A DNA stretch of 64,000 nt, from assembly GCF_013141775.1 (NCBI RefSeq), contig NZ_WHOB01000069.1:434001-498000 (forward strand), written 5' to 3'. Below the pieces are notes generated by a model. That model was not told where the DNA came from. It did no database searches and saw nothing but the letters and a program-made list of their open reading frames with translations. Positions 51,052 to 61,251 of the stretch are shown piece after piece (position 1 is the first letter of the stretch; every line of letters starts with the position of its first letter). A program made the position numbers and the translations under genes. This stretch comes from Paenibacillus phytohabitans. Lineage in GTDB: Bacteria; Bacillota; Bacilli; Paenibacillales; Paenibacillaceae.

Positions 51052-52032
51052 ATGGAATATATTAAGTTCGGAAATACAGGGATGGATGTGTCGCGGATTT
51101 GTCTGGGTTGTATGAGCTTTGGTGAGGTGCTGCCTGGAGGCCATCAGTGGGTTCTGGATGAAGAGCACAGCCGGCCGATTATCAAAAGAGCCCTGGAGCT
51201 CGGGATCAACTTTTTTGATACAGCGAACGTTTACGCGAATGGAACAAGTGAAGAGATTACCGGACGCGCGCTGAAGGATTATGCGAACCGGGATGAACTG
51301 GTTCTCGCTACGAAGGTCTGGGGACGTATGCATGAAGGTCCGAATGGTGCCGGGTTGTCCCGGAAATCCATCATGAGTGAAATCGATAAAAGCTTGAAGC
51401 GGCTGGGCACGGATTATGTAGATCTCTACATTATTCACCGCTGGGATTACAACACGCCGATTGAAGAAACGATGGAAGCTATGCATGATGTAGTGAAGGC
51501 CGGAAAAGCCCGGTATATCGGCGCATCGGCAATGTTCGCCTGGCAGTTCCAAAAGGCCCAGCATGTTGCCGAGAAGAATGGCTGGACAAGGTTCGTCTCG
51601 ATGCAGAATCACCTGAATCTCATCTACCGTGAAGAGGAAAGGGAGATGATGCCGCTCTGCAAGGATCAGAAAATTGCGGTCACCCCTTACAGCCCCCTGG
51701 CTTCAGGCAGACTGATCCGCGACTGGTCGGAAAGCACTCACCGGTCCGAGACCGACCATGTCCAGAAATGGAAATACGACTCTACAGCTGATGCTGACCG
51801 TCTGATCGTCCAGCGTGTGGCGTCTCTGGCCGAAGAGCGCGGTGTACCGCGCATCCATATCGCACTAGCCTGGCTGCTGCAGAAAGAATCTGTAGCTGCC
51901 CCAATTATAGGCGCAACGAAGCTGTCGCAGCTCGAAGATGCTGCCGGTGCACTGCAGGTGAAATTAACAGCTGAAGAGATTAATTTCCTTGAAGAGCTGT
52001 ATGTTCCGCACAACGTAATTGGAGCCCAGTAA
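51052..52032 (+). CDS. Aldo/keto reductase (YdhF/Tas-like group)
   Basis: A 326-residue NADPH-dependent reductase: GRNTG-type N terminus (FGNTGMDVSRICLGCMSFG), FFDTANVYANGTSEEITGRALKD with catalytic Asp and Tyr, LATKVWG with Lys, and DLYIIHRWD with His. Close to AKR11/13-like enzymes. I use ATG 51052 because GGAGGG lies seven bases before it. Between cupin and alcohol dehydrogenase in one operon. Confidence 0.85.
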   Translation: MEYIKFGNTGMDVSRICLGCMSFGEVLPGGHQWVLDEEHSRPIIKRALELGINFFDTANVYANGTSEEITGRALKDYANRDELVLATKVWGRMHEGPNGAGLSRKSIMSEIDKSLKRLGTDYVDLYIIHRWDYNTPIEETMEAMHDVVKAGKARYIGASAMFAWQFQKAQHVAEKNGWTRFVSMQNHLNLIYREEEREMMPLCKDQKIAVTPYSPLASGRLIRDWSESTHRSETDHVQKWKYDSTADADRLIVQRVASLAEERGVPRIHIALAWLLQKESVAAPIIGATKLSQLEDAAGALQVKLTAEEINFLEELYVPHNVIGAQ

Positions 52033-52075
52033 ATACAATAGACGGTTAATTTAAGTGAAAAGGTGGAACTTAGAA

Positions 52076-53110
52076 ATGAAAGCAAATATTATGTACGCTG
52101 CCGGTGATGTACGCGTAGAAGAGCTGCCCCTCCCGGAATTGAAACTACCGACGGATGCGATTATTAAGGTAGTGGCCGCCTGTATTTGCGGAAGCGACCT
52201 GCATCCTTATCACAGCATGCATGCCCATGAGCATGGCGAAGGTGATGCCATGGGGCATGAAGTGATTGGACGTATTCAGGAAATGGGTTCGGAGGTTTCC
52301 GGATTCAAACAAGGCGATTTGGTTATTGTGCCATTTGCCGTCGGAGATAACACCTGTCCCTTCTGTCAGGAAGGACTGATGACCTCCTGTGTGCATGGAA
52401 GCTTCATGACCGGCTGCCAGGCAGAATATGTCCGGGTACCGCAAGCGCAGGGAAGCATGTTCAAGCTGCCGGATGAAATTAAGGATGACTCTTCTTTATT
52501 GCCGTCTCTGCTGACCTTGTCTGACGTATACGGTACCGGCTATCATGCGGCGGTGATGGGACGCGTGAATGAGAATACAACAGTAACTGTAATCGGTGAT
52601 GGCGCTGTGGGTCTGCTGGCCGTTCTGTCGGCGAAGAAGCTGGGAGCCAAGCAGATCATTCTGATGGGCCGTCACAAAGCGCGGACAGACCTCGGAATAG
52701 AATTCGGAGCCACAGATGTTGTTCCGGAACGCGGAGAAGAAGGCGTTGCAAGAGTACGGGCGCTGACGAACGGGGAAGGGACACATGTTGTTCTGGAATG
52801 CGTCGGGCTGATGCCTGCTTACGAGATGAGTATCGGAGCGGTCCGGGCCGGAGGCGTGATCAGCCGTGTAGGTGTTCCGCAGTATGAGGAGGCTCCTGTC
52901 GGTTTTTCCAGCTTGTTCGGACGCAATATTACGCTTACCGGCGGGCCGGCACCCACTCGTGCATACATGGAAGAATTGTTGCCGGATATACTTGACGGTA
53001 CCCTTGAACCTGGACGTGTCTTCGACGTAACCGTTGATTTGGACGGGGTTCCGGAAGGTTACCGCGCGATGGATAACAGGGAAGCCCTTAAAGTACTGAT
53101 CAGACCTTAA
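52076..53110 (+). CDS. Zinc-dependent alcohol dehydrogenase
   Basis: A 344-residue medium-chain dehydrogenase: catalytic zinc Cys in CICGSDLHPYHSMHAHEHGEG, GHEVIGRI, structural-zinc-type CPFCQEGLMTSC, and cofactor motif VIGDGAVGLLAVLSAKKLGA. It oxidises an alcohol or reduces an aldehyde with NAD(P). I start at ATG 52076 (MKANIMYAAG) after AAGGTGG; a GTG at 52055 lies upstream. End of the cupin operon. Confidence 0.85.
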   Translation: MKANIMYAAGDVRVEELPLPELKLPTDAIIKVVAACICGSDLHPYHSMHAHEHGEGDAMGHEVIGRIQEMGSEVSGFKQGDLVIVPFAVGDNTCPFCQEGLMTSCVHGSFMTGCQAEYVRVPQAQGSMFKLPDEIKDDSSLLPSLLTLSDVYGTGYHAAVMGRVNENTTVTVIGDGAVGLLAVLSAKKLGAKQIILMGRHKARTDLGIEFGATDVVPERGEEGVARVRALTNGEGTHVVLECVGLMPAYEMSIGAVRAGGVISRVGVPQYEEAPVGFSSLFGRNITLTGGPAPTRAYMEELLPDILDGTLEPGRVFDVTVDLDGVPEGYRAMDNREALKVLIRP

Positions 53111-53151
53111 GGTGAGCAGAGAATATTTAATGACATAGTGTAGTTGAACTT

Positions 53152-53195
53152 AAGCGGCCCTGATTCTGAAGATTTAGGATCAGGGCCGCTTTTTG
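53152..53195 (+). terminator. Intrinsic terminator after the cupin operon
   Basis: AAGCGGCCCTGAT pairs with ATCAGGGCCGCTT, extended by TCT/AGG-type pairs, followed by TTTTG. Confidence 0.8.
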
Positions 53196-53309
53196 TGTTG
53201 AATGATGTTCTTTGTCGGCAGTTACAGGTAATAAGTCTAGAGGCAGTTGATTCCAGCCGGATCTGTGAAGTATGCTAACTACTATACCAAACCGACAGGA
53301 TGAGGACTT

Positions 53310-53912
53310 ATGAAAAAAGCAATAATAACGACACTGTTGATCTCCAGTCTGCTGTTAAGCGGCTGCGGCAATAATGAGGCCGGCAACGGATATGCGGCGG
53401 CCCCAGAACAGACTGGGGCTGAAAGTTCTGCAACACCGGAGGCTACACCAGCTGCGACAGCGGTTGCCACTGTGCAGCCTACTCCCGAAGCTACAACGAC
53501 GGCAGCTCCCTCACCGGAGACTACTGCTGAAGCTACTCCGGAGCCGGAGGCGTCCACACGTCAGGCCTATTTTGACAAACTGGATAAGATTGAAGAGGGG
53601 TTGTCAGACCTGAAGGCTATATCGGATAAAGGCACAACGCTTGCAATGTCAGTAGCGGCCGTTCAGGAGAACGAACGGTGGGACAAAGCGCTGAATGAGA
53701 TCTACCAGGTGCTCAAACAGCAGCTCCCCGAAGCAGAAATGGCTAAGCTGAAAGAGGAACAGCGGAACTGGATTACACTCCGCGATGAGACGGCGGCCAA
53801 GGAGGCAGCCAAATACGAAGGCGGGACAGCGGAGGGACTGGAATATGCCATCACGCTGGCCAGTGTTACCCGTGACCGCTGCTATAAGCTGGTTGAGTTG
53901 TATATGGATTGA
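53310..53912 (+). CDS. LprI-like (DUF1311) lipoprotein with Thr/Pro-rich linker
   Basis: A 200-residue lipoprotein: signal peptide and lipobox LLLSGC, an Ala/Thr/Pro/Glu linker of about 65 residues, then a C-terminal domain with LKQQLPEAEMAKLKEEQRNWITLRD and ASVTRDRCYKLVEL typical of the LprI lysozyme-inhibitor-like (DUF1311) family. Probably membrane-anchored outside the cell; function not known in Firmicutes. Followed by a good terminator. Confidence 0.72.
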   Translation: MKKAIITTLLISSLLLSGCGNNEAGNGYAAAPEQTGAESSATPEATPAATAVATVQPTPEATTTAAPSPETTAEATPEPEASTRQAYFDKLDKIEEGLSDLKAISDKGTTLAMSVAAVQENERWDKALNEIYQVLKQQLPEAEMAKLKEEQRNWITLRDETAAKEAAKYEGGTAEGLEYAITLASVTRDRCYKLVELYMD

Positions 53913-53955
53913 TGAAGGAGCTGTCAGAGGGTACAAGGATAGGTAATAACATTAC

Positions 53956-53998
53956 AGAAATCTCGGCAGGCAGTTGCCTATCGGGATTTCTTTTTTTG
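53956..53998 (+). terminator. Intrinsic terminator after the LprI-like gene
   Basis: AGAAATC pairs with GATTTCT and inner AGGCA with TGCCT, followed by TTTTTTT. The following 54000-54280 stretch holds only an AT-rich upstream region. Confidence 0.75.
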
Positions 53999-54288
53999 TG
54001 CCTGTAAGGATGCTTTATATCATGAAATATATAAATCCTTATATTTTAAAATAGTCGATTCTGGGTTGAAAGTGCGTTTTTTTGAGCAGAATTGAATCCC
54101 ATTATTTGATACACTTGTGCATATTTGGTGGGACCCAATGAAAGGGGATGATAACCTCTGGCTGAGCAGGTATAGCATATTGAAGTTAAGAGGACTGCAG
54201 CAGGTGTGTTAAATGACAACTATGATGTGAACGTACAAGTTTCCCCCGATTTCTAAATGAGTTTAGAATAATAGGAGGAGTTAAGTAC

Positions 54289-57200
54289 ATGGGCAAAAAA
54301 GTAATTTTCGTCAAAAAATCAGTGTTCGCATTCTTATTATCATTACTACTGGTTATCCCGCTTGCCATTCCGGCATCTCCGGTACATGCAGAATCAACGG
54401 GCAGTCTTCCCGCACGTCAGGCAGAATATCTGAACCGGGGGTTAGTAGCGGTCCTGGTTGATAACGGTGTCTACTTGAGCTGGAGGTACTTGAATACGGA
54501 TTCAGATGAAATCGCTTTCAATGTATATAAAAACGGATATAAAGTTAACTCAGCTCCGATCAGCGGCTCCACCAATTACGTGGACGCGACAGGCGCAGAC
54601 AGCTCGCAGTATCAGATTTCCACCGTCATTACCGGTAAGGAAGAAATGCAGGCGGAGACGGTATCGGTGCTGCACAACAACTATATGCCCATTCCGCTGG
54701 ATAAACCGGCTGACGGCCGGACCAAAGACGGCGGCACGTATTCCTACTACGCCGGAGATGCTTCTGTAGGAGATTTGGATGGCGACGGTGATTATGAAAT
54801 CGTTTTCTTGTGGAGCCCGAGCAATTCCAAGGACAATTCACAGGCCGGGTATACCGGCAACGTCTATATCGATGCGATTGAAATGGACGGTACGAAGCTA
54901 TGGAGAATCGACCTGGGTGTTAACATTCGCGCAGGAGCCCATTACACACAACTGATGGTATATGATCTGGACGGCAACGGCAAAGCTGAAGTCGTCGTCA
55001 AAACAGCGGACGGCACGAAGGACGGCCAAGGCACAGTTATCGGTGACGGCACGAAGGATTACCGCAATGAGAGCGGATATATCCTCTCCGGAGCAGAATA
55101 TCTGACGCTATTTGACGGTCAGACCGGCGCAGCCGTATCCACCGTGAATTACGACCCTCCAAGAGGGGATGTAAGTGCGTGGGGGGACGGATACGGCAAC
55201 CGCGTAGACCGCTTCCTGGCGGGGATTGCCTATCTGGATGGCGTGAAGCCAAGCGTAGTCATGGCCCGCGGCTACTATACACGAACGACTCTCACAGCTT
55301 ACGACTATGTTGGCGGTCAACTGGTAAAGCGCTGGAACTTCGACACGAATGAAGCAGGAGCGCAATATGAAGGACAAGGAAATCACAATTTAAGCGTGCT
55401 TGATGTTGACAGTGACGGTAAAGACGAGATCATGTACGGATCGCTGGCGATTGATGATGATGGAACCCTAATCTACAGCACCGGACTCGGCCATGGCGAT
55501 GCGATGCATGCCGGTAAGCTCGATCCGGGCAGGGAAGGTTACCAGATCGTGAGTGTGCATGAGCATACGAATGCTGAATACGGGCTGGAGATGCGTGATG
55601 CTGCAACGGGTGAGATTATCTGGGGCCAGTATACCGGTAAGGATACCGGACGCGGAATGTCTGCGGATATTGATCCGAACTACCCGGGATATGAATCATG
55701 GGCAGCCACGATTGTCGATGGTCAGATGGACCCTTTATCCCGCGGATATGCGGCTAATGGAGAGGTTATTTATGAACAGAATGAAGTGCCGCGAAGCGCC
55801 AACTTTGCGATCTGGTGGGATGGGGATCTTCAGCGGGAGCTGTTCGACCATGAATGGAATAACACTACAGCGAAAGGCATTCCGCTCGTTTACAAGTGGG
55901 ATTATGAGAATAAGCAGCTGAAGGAGATTTTCCGGGCAAACGGTACCTTGACCAATAATCATACCAAAGGCAACCCTGCCCTTCAGGCGGATATCCTGGG
56001 CGATTGGCGTGAAGAGCTGCTGCTGCGCAGCGAAGACAGCTCGGAGTATAGACTCTATACGACAACGATTCCTACAAGCTACAAGATTCCCGCGCTGATG
56101 CAGGATCCGGTATACCGTTTGGGTATAGCCTGGCAGAATGTCGCCTACAACCAGCCGCCGCACACCGGATTCTATCTCGGGACGGAAGCAACGGAATTCC
56201 CTAAGGCGAACGTAGTTCTTACAGGAGCACAAGAAACAACTGAGCAGGTCTATCACTTTGATTTCGGTACGGACCCGGCTGCCGGAGCAACAGCAGTTCA
56301 GGATACACCTTACACAGAGGCAACCGGATACGGCTTTGAGAGTACAAGCGGAATTATAGTGGACGCAAACCAAGTTTCGCTTCCGGACAACGCGAAGTTT
56401 GCTGTTGACCTGCCGAGTGCCAATTACAAGGTAACGCTCAAGCTTGGTGCTGATGCCCGGGATTCCAATATCGGCGTCAAATCTGAATTTGTTCAAAAGC
56501 TGGCCGTCACTGGCGTGAGCGCGGGAGCACCTCTGGTCTACTCGTATGATATTGCGGTGGTAGACGGTCAGCTGGAACTCATTTTCTCCGGCACAGCCAT
56601 TGACGTGCAGGAGATTATTATCGAGAAGTACCCTGAGAAGACGCCGGGAGTTGCAAAGACGATCTATATGGCCGGCGATTCCACGATGCAGTCTTATAGC
56701 ACTGCGCAGGCTCCCCAGGAAGGGTGGGGCCAGCAATTCGGACGGTATTTTGCGAATGGTGTGGTAGTCCAGAACGATTCGATCGGTGGCAGAAGCAGCA
56801 AATCATTCATGGTTGACGGCCGTCTCGATACGATATTGCAGCGGATCAAACCGGGAGACTTCTTCTTCATTTCCTTCGGTCATAACGATGCCAGCATTGG
56901 AATTCCTGACCGCTATGCGTCCCCGGCGGATTATAAAACCTACCTGGCCCGTTATGTGAACGGAGCCAAGCAACGCGGTGCAACCCCTGTCCTGCTCACG
57001 CCGGTAGGACGAAGAGACTTCAATACAGTCACTCAGGAATTTAACGTAAGCTTCCCCGAATATGTGAAGGCGGCCAAAGAAGTAGCGGCAGAGCTGAATG
57101 TACCGCTGATTGATTTGAGCCAGTTAAGCATTGCGGATTACAATCGTATCGGCCTGGCGGCTACGGAGAAAATCTTCCTGTACGCTAATCCCGGCGAATA

Positions 57201-60200
57201 TCCGAAGTACCCGAACGGAGTTGGGGATAATACGCATTTCAGCAGCTACGGTGCGCAGGTTATTGCCGGTCTGGTAGCCGGGGCGGTGAAAGATATGGGA
57301 TTAACCATATCACCGTTAGTAATCGATCCGGACATTACGGAACCGGAGCCAGAACCGGAGGTTCAGGTCTATGAGGAGAACTTTGAGGACGATCCGGCTG
57401 CCGCTCAATATTCAATGGTGAATGCCACGGGTATAGCCGGGACAATGACAGGCACGGTAACGGAGCTAAGCGGAAACAAGGTGATGTCGGTTACCGGTTC
57501 CGGCTCCGGGAATCGCGCGAAAGTGTTCCGGTTGTTCGATGCGGTGAACGGGGACATCGTTAATGTTAATTTCAACTGGCATTCCGGCAACGTAGGTGCT
57601 ACCCCGTCAGAGGGACATCTGACCTTGCAGGATTCAAACGAGAATACCATTTTCACTCTATTAACAAAGACGGGAACCGCTAGTCCCAACACGAAAATCC
57701 ATTATTTTGTAGGCCCGTATACACCTGACTATGGAACCGGCACCACAGCTGTTCCAGATGGCGGAATTGCTACGGACATCCTGAAGAACCAGTGGGTCAA
57801 TGCCAATGTGAAGATTAATTTTGCCGAGAAGAAGATTGATCTGACATTGACGAGTCTGGCTGACCCCACTGTCACCCAGACGATCAAGGATATTCCGATG
57901 AGTCCCGGCGTTTACGCCAATAACGTAAGAGGCTTCCGGTTCCTGGGAACGAGAAAGGGAGGCGGCGGCACGCTGAGCTGGACCACGCAGATCGATAATG
58001 TGAAGCTCGAAGGCAAGATGCTTCCACCGGTTGCAGGCGATCAGGCGGCATTAATTGCGCTGCATCAAGAAGTGAAAGCCTTGGATCTGTCAGCTTATAC
58101 AGACGCATCTGTCGCAGTGTTGAATAAAGCACTGGCAGCTGTGGAGGCAGTCATGGGTACGGAGGCCACACAGGCTCAAGTCGACCATGCAGTTAATGTA
58201 CTGACGGTTGCCAGGAATTCACTGACCCGCGACCCGGCAGGTGACATCAGCGTGTACAAATTTGATTTCGGCTCCGGAAGCGCTGAACAAGGCTACACCA
58301 GAGTAGATTCCAAAAGAGCTTATATTGAAGGGAATGGCTACGGCTTTACGGATACCGCGCTAGTACAGGATGAGAACCGCGAAACCGGAAATGCGCTGAC
58401 AGAGGATTTCATCCGCATGAACGGCAGCAGCCTCCTGGTGGAAATGAAGCCGGCTAATTACCGTGTAACCATGACCATTGGCGATGCACAGGAAGCGACT
58501 AACGCTGCTGTGGTTGTCGAACAGATGACCAAAGTTCCGGTTACAACCGTAGCCAAGGGCCAGTTTACCGAAGTAACCTATGATATTGCCCTGATTGACG
58601 GTGTCTTTGACTTTACGTTCTCCGGCAATTCGCCGAAGATCAATGCGCTGAAGATCGAGCGCCTGCCGGAGACCGGCGTAGCTGACCAGCCGACCCTCTA
58701 TCTGGCAAGCGATTCCACGGTCGCCAATTATGCAGAAAGCTATCGCCCGCAGGCTGGATGGGGTGAGACGCTGGGCGGTTATTTCGATCTGGAGCAGATT
58801 CGTATTGATAACCGTGCTGTCAGCGGTTTAAGCAGTAAGACCTTCCTGGTTGGCGGATATCTTAACGACATTCTGCTGGGTATTCATGAAGGTGACTATC
58901 TGTTCATGCAGTGGTCGCATAACGATTCCACACCGTCCCGGCCGGAACGTTATCTTACACCGGAGCAGTTCAAGGTGTATCTGAAAGATTACATTAACGG
59001 TACTGTGCAGAGAGGCGCAATTCCGGTGCTGGTCACGCCGGTGAACCGGCGCGATTTCACCGGAGAAGTATTGAACAAGAGCTTCCCGGAATATGTGCAG
59101 GCGATGAAAGAAACGGCACAGGAGACTGGAGCCCTGCTGATTGATCTGAATCAAGCCAGCTGGGAATATTTCCAGGAGCTTGGGCCGGAAGGTACCAAAT
59201 CCATATTTATGTGGGTAGGTACAACTGAGGACAACACACATCTTCAAATGAACGGTGCGGTAAAGGTATCCGGGATGGTCGCTAAGCTTGTACAGAAGCT
59301 GAATATTCCGCTTTCTAGTCTGGTAATCCTTGAAGAAGAACCTTCGGACCAGACAGCGCCGCATACTACTGCGGCTATGGCAGGAGAATTGCAGAATGGC
59401 TGGTATACTTCAGCGGTAGAAGTAACGTTTACCGCAACGGATGAAGATTCCGGAGTCGATTCGACTTACTATCAAGTCGACGGCGGGGAGATTCAGACCG
59501 GCACGAAGCTGACGATAAGTGATGAGGGCAAACACACCGTCACTTACTGGAGCGTTGACCTGGACGGCAATAAGGAGGCTGAACAGACACTTGCAGTACC
59601 TGTGGATCTCGCCCCTCCGGTCATCGATATTCAGGGCCAGACAGAATACACGATTGACCAGCAGGTAGAGATTATATATACAGCTTCCGATGCCGTGTCC
59701 GGTGTAGCAGAACCAAGCGGCGTGCTGTTGAACGCTCCTGCTTATACGCTGGAGCCTGGCTTGCATGAGGTAACAGCTACGGTCTCTGACTTAGCGGGCC
59801 GGGAAACGAGTGTGGATTACAGTTTCGGAATCTCGGCTACCTTTGCAAGTTTGGCTGAGCTGACACGTACCTTCGCGGCTGCTTCGGATGATCCGAACGC
59901 CGGGGCACTTGCCGAACAGCTGGGAGGCAAGCTGCAGCTGGCAGAACTAGCAGCGGGTGCACATGAAGGTGCGAAGGCACGGCAGTTGCTCGCAGCCTAT
60001 GGCAATGATGTCAATGCCGGCAGGAATACGGTATTTACAGCGGAACAGGCAGATGTACTGGGTAAGTGGGCTGCATGGATCAGCCAGGGCACACCACTTG
60101 CGGACAGTGCCCCCGGCACTCCTGTATTGTCCGACAACAACGGCCATGATACTGGGCTGAGAGACGGAGATTACACCATCACCATGAATCTCTGGTGGGG

Positions 60201-60684
60201 TAACAACGGCACAAAGTTCAAGCTGTATGAGAACGGTGAGCTGATCCAAGAAGTGTCTCTGGCAGACCAGTCCCCTTCCGCCCAGTCTGTACAGATCGAT
60301 ATTACCGGCAAACGGAATGGTACGTATATCTATACAGGTGAACTGAGCAATTCATACGGTACAACGAAGAGTGCCCCGCTGAGTGTAACAGTCACGGATG
60401 CCTCTCCAGGGCAAGCCGTATTGTCTAACGACAACTGGGACGGGGACGGCAGCTATAATGTAAGTATGAATCTGTGGTGGGGTACGAATGCTACCGGATA
60501 TGATCTCTATGAGAATGGAATTCTGGTAGATACCCAAACCCTGCGGGCATTGACACCAGGTGCACAATCGGCAGTCACTGCAATTTCCGGCAAAGCTCCG
60601 GGGACCTATGAATACGAGGTGGTGTTACGCAACCCGGCGGGTGAAACCAGAACGCCGAAGATGATCGTCACGGTACGGAAATAG
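54289..60684 (+). CDS. Secreted multidomain rhamnogalacturonan lyase (PL11) with two CE12-type acetylesterase domains
   Basis: 2131 residues. Signal peptide about 1-34, ending near VHA. About 38-645 is a PL11 rhamnogalacturonan lyase like YesW/YesX, with calcium-type DLDGDGDYE and DLDGNGKAE loops. About 650-785 is a beta-sandwich module, then a first SGNH esterase (about 790-1007; Ser798 in AGDSTM, GGRSS, GHND, D980 and H983 in DNTH). About 1027-1244 LamG-like, 1250-1314 FIVAR-like, 1322-1457 a second beta-sandwich. The second esterase is at about 1467-1680 (Ser1476, D1648, H1651). Ig-like modules, a FIMAH-like helical module (about 1847-1940) and two chitinase-type modules end the protein. 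It would cut and deacetylate pectin rhamnogalacturonan I outside the cell. Confidence 0.88.
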   Translation: MGKKVIFVKKSVFAFLLSLLLVIPLAIPASPVHAESTGSLPARQAEYLNRGLVAVLVDNGVYLSWRYLNTDSDEIAFNVYKNGYKVNSAPISGSTNYVDATGADSSQYQISTVITGKEEMQAETVSVLHNNYMPIPLDKPADGRTKDGGTYSYYAGDASVGDLDGDGDYEIVFLWSPSNSKDNSQAGYTGNVYIDAIEMDGTKLWRIDLGVNIRAGAHYTQLMVYDLDGNGKAEVVVKTADGTKDGQGTVIGDGTKDYRNESGYILSGAEYLTLFDGQTGAAVSTVNYDPPRGDVSAWGDGYGNRVDRFLAGIAYLDGVKPSVVMARGYYTRTTLTAYDYVGGQLVKRWNFDTNEAGAQYEGQGNHNLSVLDVDSDGKDEIMYGSLAIDDDGTLIYSTGLGHGDAMHAGKLDPGREGYQIVSVHEHTNAEYGLEMRDAATGEIIWGQYTGKDTGRGMSADIDPNYPGYESWAATIVDGQMDPLSRGYAANGEVIYEQNEVPRSANFAIWWDGDLQRELFDHEWNNTTAKGIPLVYKWDYENKQLKEIFRANGTLTNNHTKGNPALQADILGDWREELLLRSEDSSEYRLYTTTIPTSYKIPALMQDPVYRLGIAWQNVAYNQPPHTGFYLGTEATEFPKANVVLTGAQETTEQVYHFDFGTDPAAGATAVQDTPYTEATGYGFESTSGIIVDANQVSLPDNAKFAVDLPSANYKVTLKLGADARDSNIGVKSEFVQKLAVTGVSAGAPLVYSYDIAVVDGQLELIFSGTAIDVQEIIIEKYPEKTPGVAKTIYMAGDSTMQSYSTAQAPQEGWGQQFGRYFANGVVVQNDSIGGRSSKSFMVDGRLDTILQRIKPGDFFFISFGHNDASIGIPDRYASPADYKTYLARYVNGAKQRGATPVLLTPVGRRDFNTVTQEFNVSFPEYVKAAKEVAAELNVPLIDLSQLSIADYNRIGLAATEKIFLYANPGEYPKYPNGVGDNTHFSSYGAQVIAGLVAGAVKDMGLTISPLVIDPDITEPEPEPEVQVYEENFEDDPAAAQYSMVNATGIAGTMTGTVTELSGNKVMSVTGSGSGNRAKVFRLFDAVNGDIVNVNFNWHSGNVGATPSEGHLTLQDSNENTIFTLLTKTGTASPNTKIHYFVGPYTPDYGTGTTAVPDGGIATDILKNQWVNANVKINFAEKKIDLTLTSLADPTVTQTIKDIPMSPGVYANNVRGFRFLGTRKGGGGTLSWTTQIDNVKLEGKMLPPVAGDQAALIALHQEVKALDLSAYTDASVAVLNKALAAVEAVMGTEATQAQVDHAVNVLTVARNSLTRDPAGDISVYKFDFGSGSAEQGYTRVDSKRAYIEGNGYGFTDTALVQDENRETGNALTEDFIRMNGSSLLVEMKPANYRVTMTIGDAQEATNAAVVVEQMTKVPVTTVAKGQFTEVTYDIALIDGVFDFTFSGNSPKINALKIERLPETGVADQPTLYLASDSTVANYAESYRPQAGWGETLGGYFDLEQIRIDNRAVSGLSSKTFLVGGYLNDILLGIHEGDYLFMQWSHNDSTPSRPERYLTPEQFKVYLKDYINGTVQRGAIPVLVTPVNRRDFTGEVLNKSFPEYVQAMKETAQETGALLIDLNQASWEYFQELGPEGTKSIFMWVGTTEDNTHLQMNGAVKVSGMVAKLVQKLNIPLSSLVILEEEPSDQTAPHTTAAMAGELQNGWYTSAVEVTFTATDEDSGVDSTYYQVDGGEIQTGTKLTISDEGKHTVTYWSVDLDGNKEAEQTLAVPVDLAPPVIDIQGQTEYTIDQQVEIIYTASDAVSGVAEPSGVLLNAPAYTLEPGLHEVTATVSDLAGRETSVDYSFGISATFASLAELTRTFAAASDDPNAGALAEQLGGKLQLAELAAGAHEGAKARQLLAAYGNDVNAGRNTVFTAEQADVLGKWAAWISQGTPLADSAPGTPVLSDNNGHDTGLRDGDYTITMNLWWGNNGTKFKLYENGELIQEVSLADQSPSAQSVQIDITGKRNGTYIYTGELSNSYGTTKSAPLSVTVTDASPGQAVLSNDNWDGDGSYNVSMNLWWGTNATGYDLYENGILVDTQTLRALTPGAQSAVTAISGKAPGTYEYEVVLRNPAGETRTPKMIVTVRK

Positions 60685-60686
60685 AC

Positions 60687-60761
60687 CTGCCAGGCTGATA
60701 GCCTGGCAGATGCTTAAGCTTCACATTCAGGAAAGTCCGCAACCCGGACTTTCCTTTTTTT
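60687..60761 (+). terminator. Double terminator after the rhamnogalacturonan lyase gene
   Basis: CTGCCAGGC/GCCTGGCAG (60687-60709) is followed by GGAAAGTCCG/CGGACTTTCC (60730-60754) with TTTTTTT. Confidence 0.85.
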
Positions 60762-60900
60762 ATTGCATAGGAAATGATGCTAGGCGTGAGTTATGGACAA
60801 TAGTTTACTTTGGAATTCGGAGCAAATCTGTCAGAAGGACGAATGTGTTCTTGTATCCGGAACCCCGCTGAATCCCCGGAAGTCGGGCCAAAAGAGGGTC

Positions 60901-61003
60901 AATGTATGCGAAAAATCGAACACATTGTGCTTGCGTGGAGGTAACCGGACCAAATGTATACGAAAAATCGAATACAATGTGCTCCCGTGGAGGGGTGCAA
61001 AGG
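60901..61003. repeat. 52-bp tandem repeat, two units
   Basis: Units start at 60901 and 60953: AATGTATGCGAAAAATCGAA... then AATGTATACGAAAAATCGAA..., each ending in CGTGGAGG. About 42 of the first 44 bases differ by only a few substitutions. The rest of the 60762-61251 gap shows only the ribosome site of the next gene. Confidence 0.75.
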
Positions 61004-61251
61004 CGCTTAAGCTCCAGCTTGATTCACCCGTTAGGCTGATTTTGTCTTGTGGAATTTTCTAACCTCCTACACAGTAATCTTGCAAAAGTACAGTAACAAA
61101 TCCCGCTTCCGCGTGCTATTCTTGGTCCAGAAATACTTGAAAGATCCTAGGAAGGAGGTGCACCGGATAAAATTGAATACGTTTACATGAATGAATGATT
61201 GAATGAATACTGCGCTTTGTAAGAAGCATTTATCTGAAGGAGGCGGAAGGG

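Noticed and set aside
55735..56736. Minus-strand 333-codon frame inside the pectin lyase gene
   Set aside because: Shadow of the coding strand; Arg/Cys/His-rich, no motif, no ribosome site, and the plus-strand protein is clearly real.
60793..61062. 89-codon frame after the pectin lyase
   Set aside because: It runs across the 52-bp tandem repeat, has no ribosome site and repeats itself in translation.
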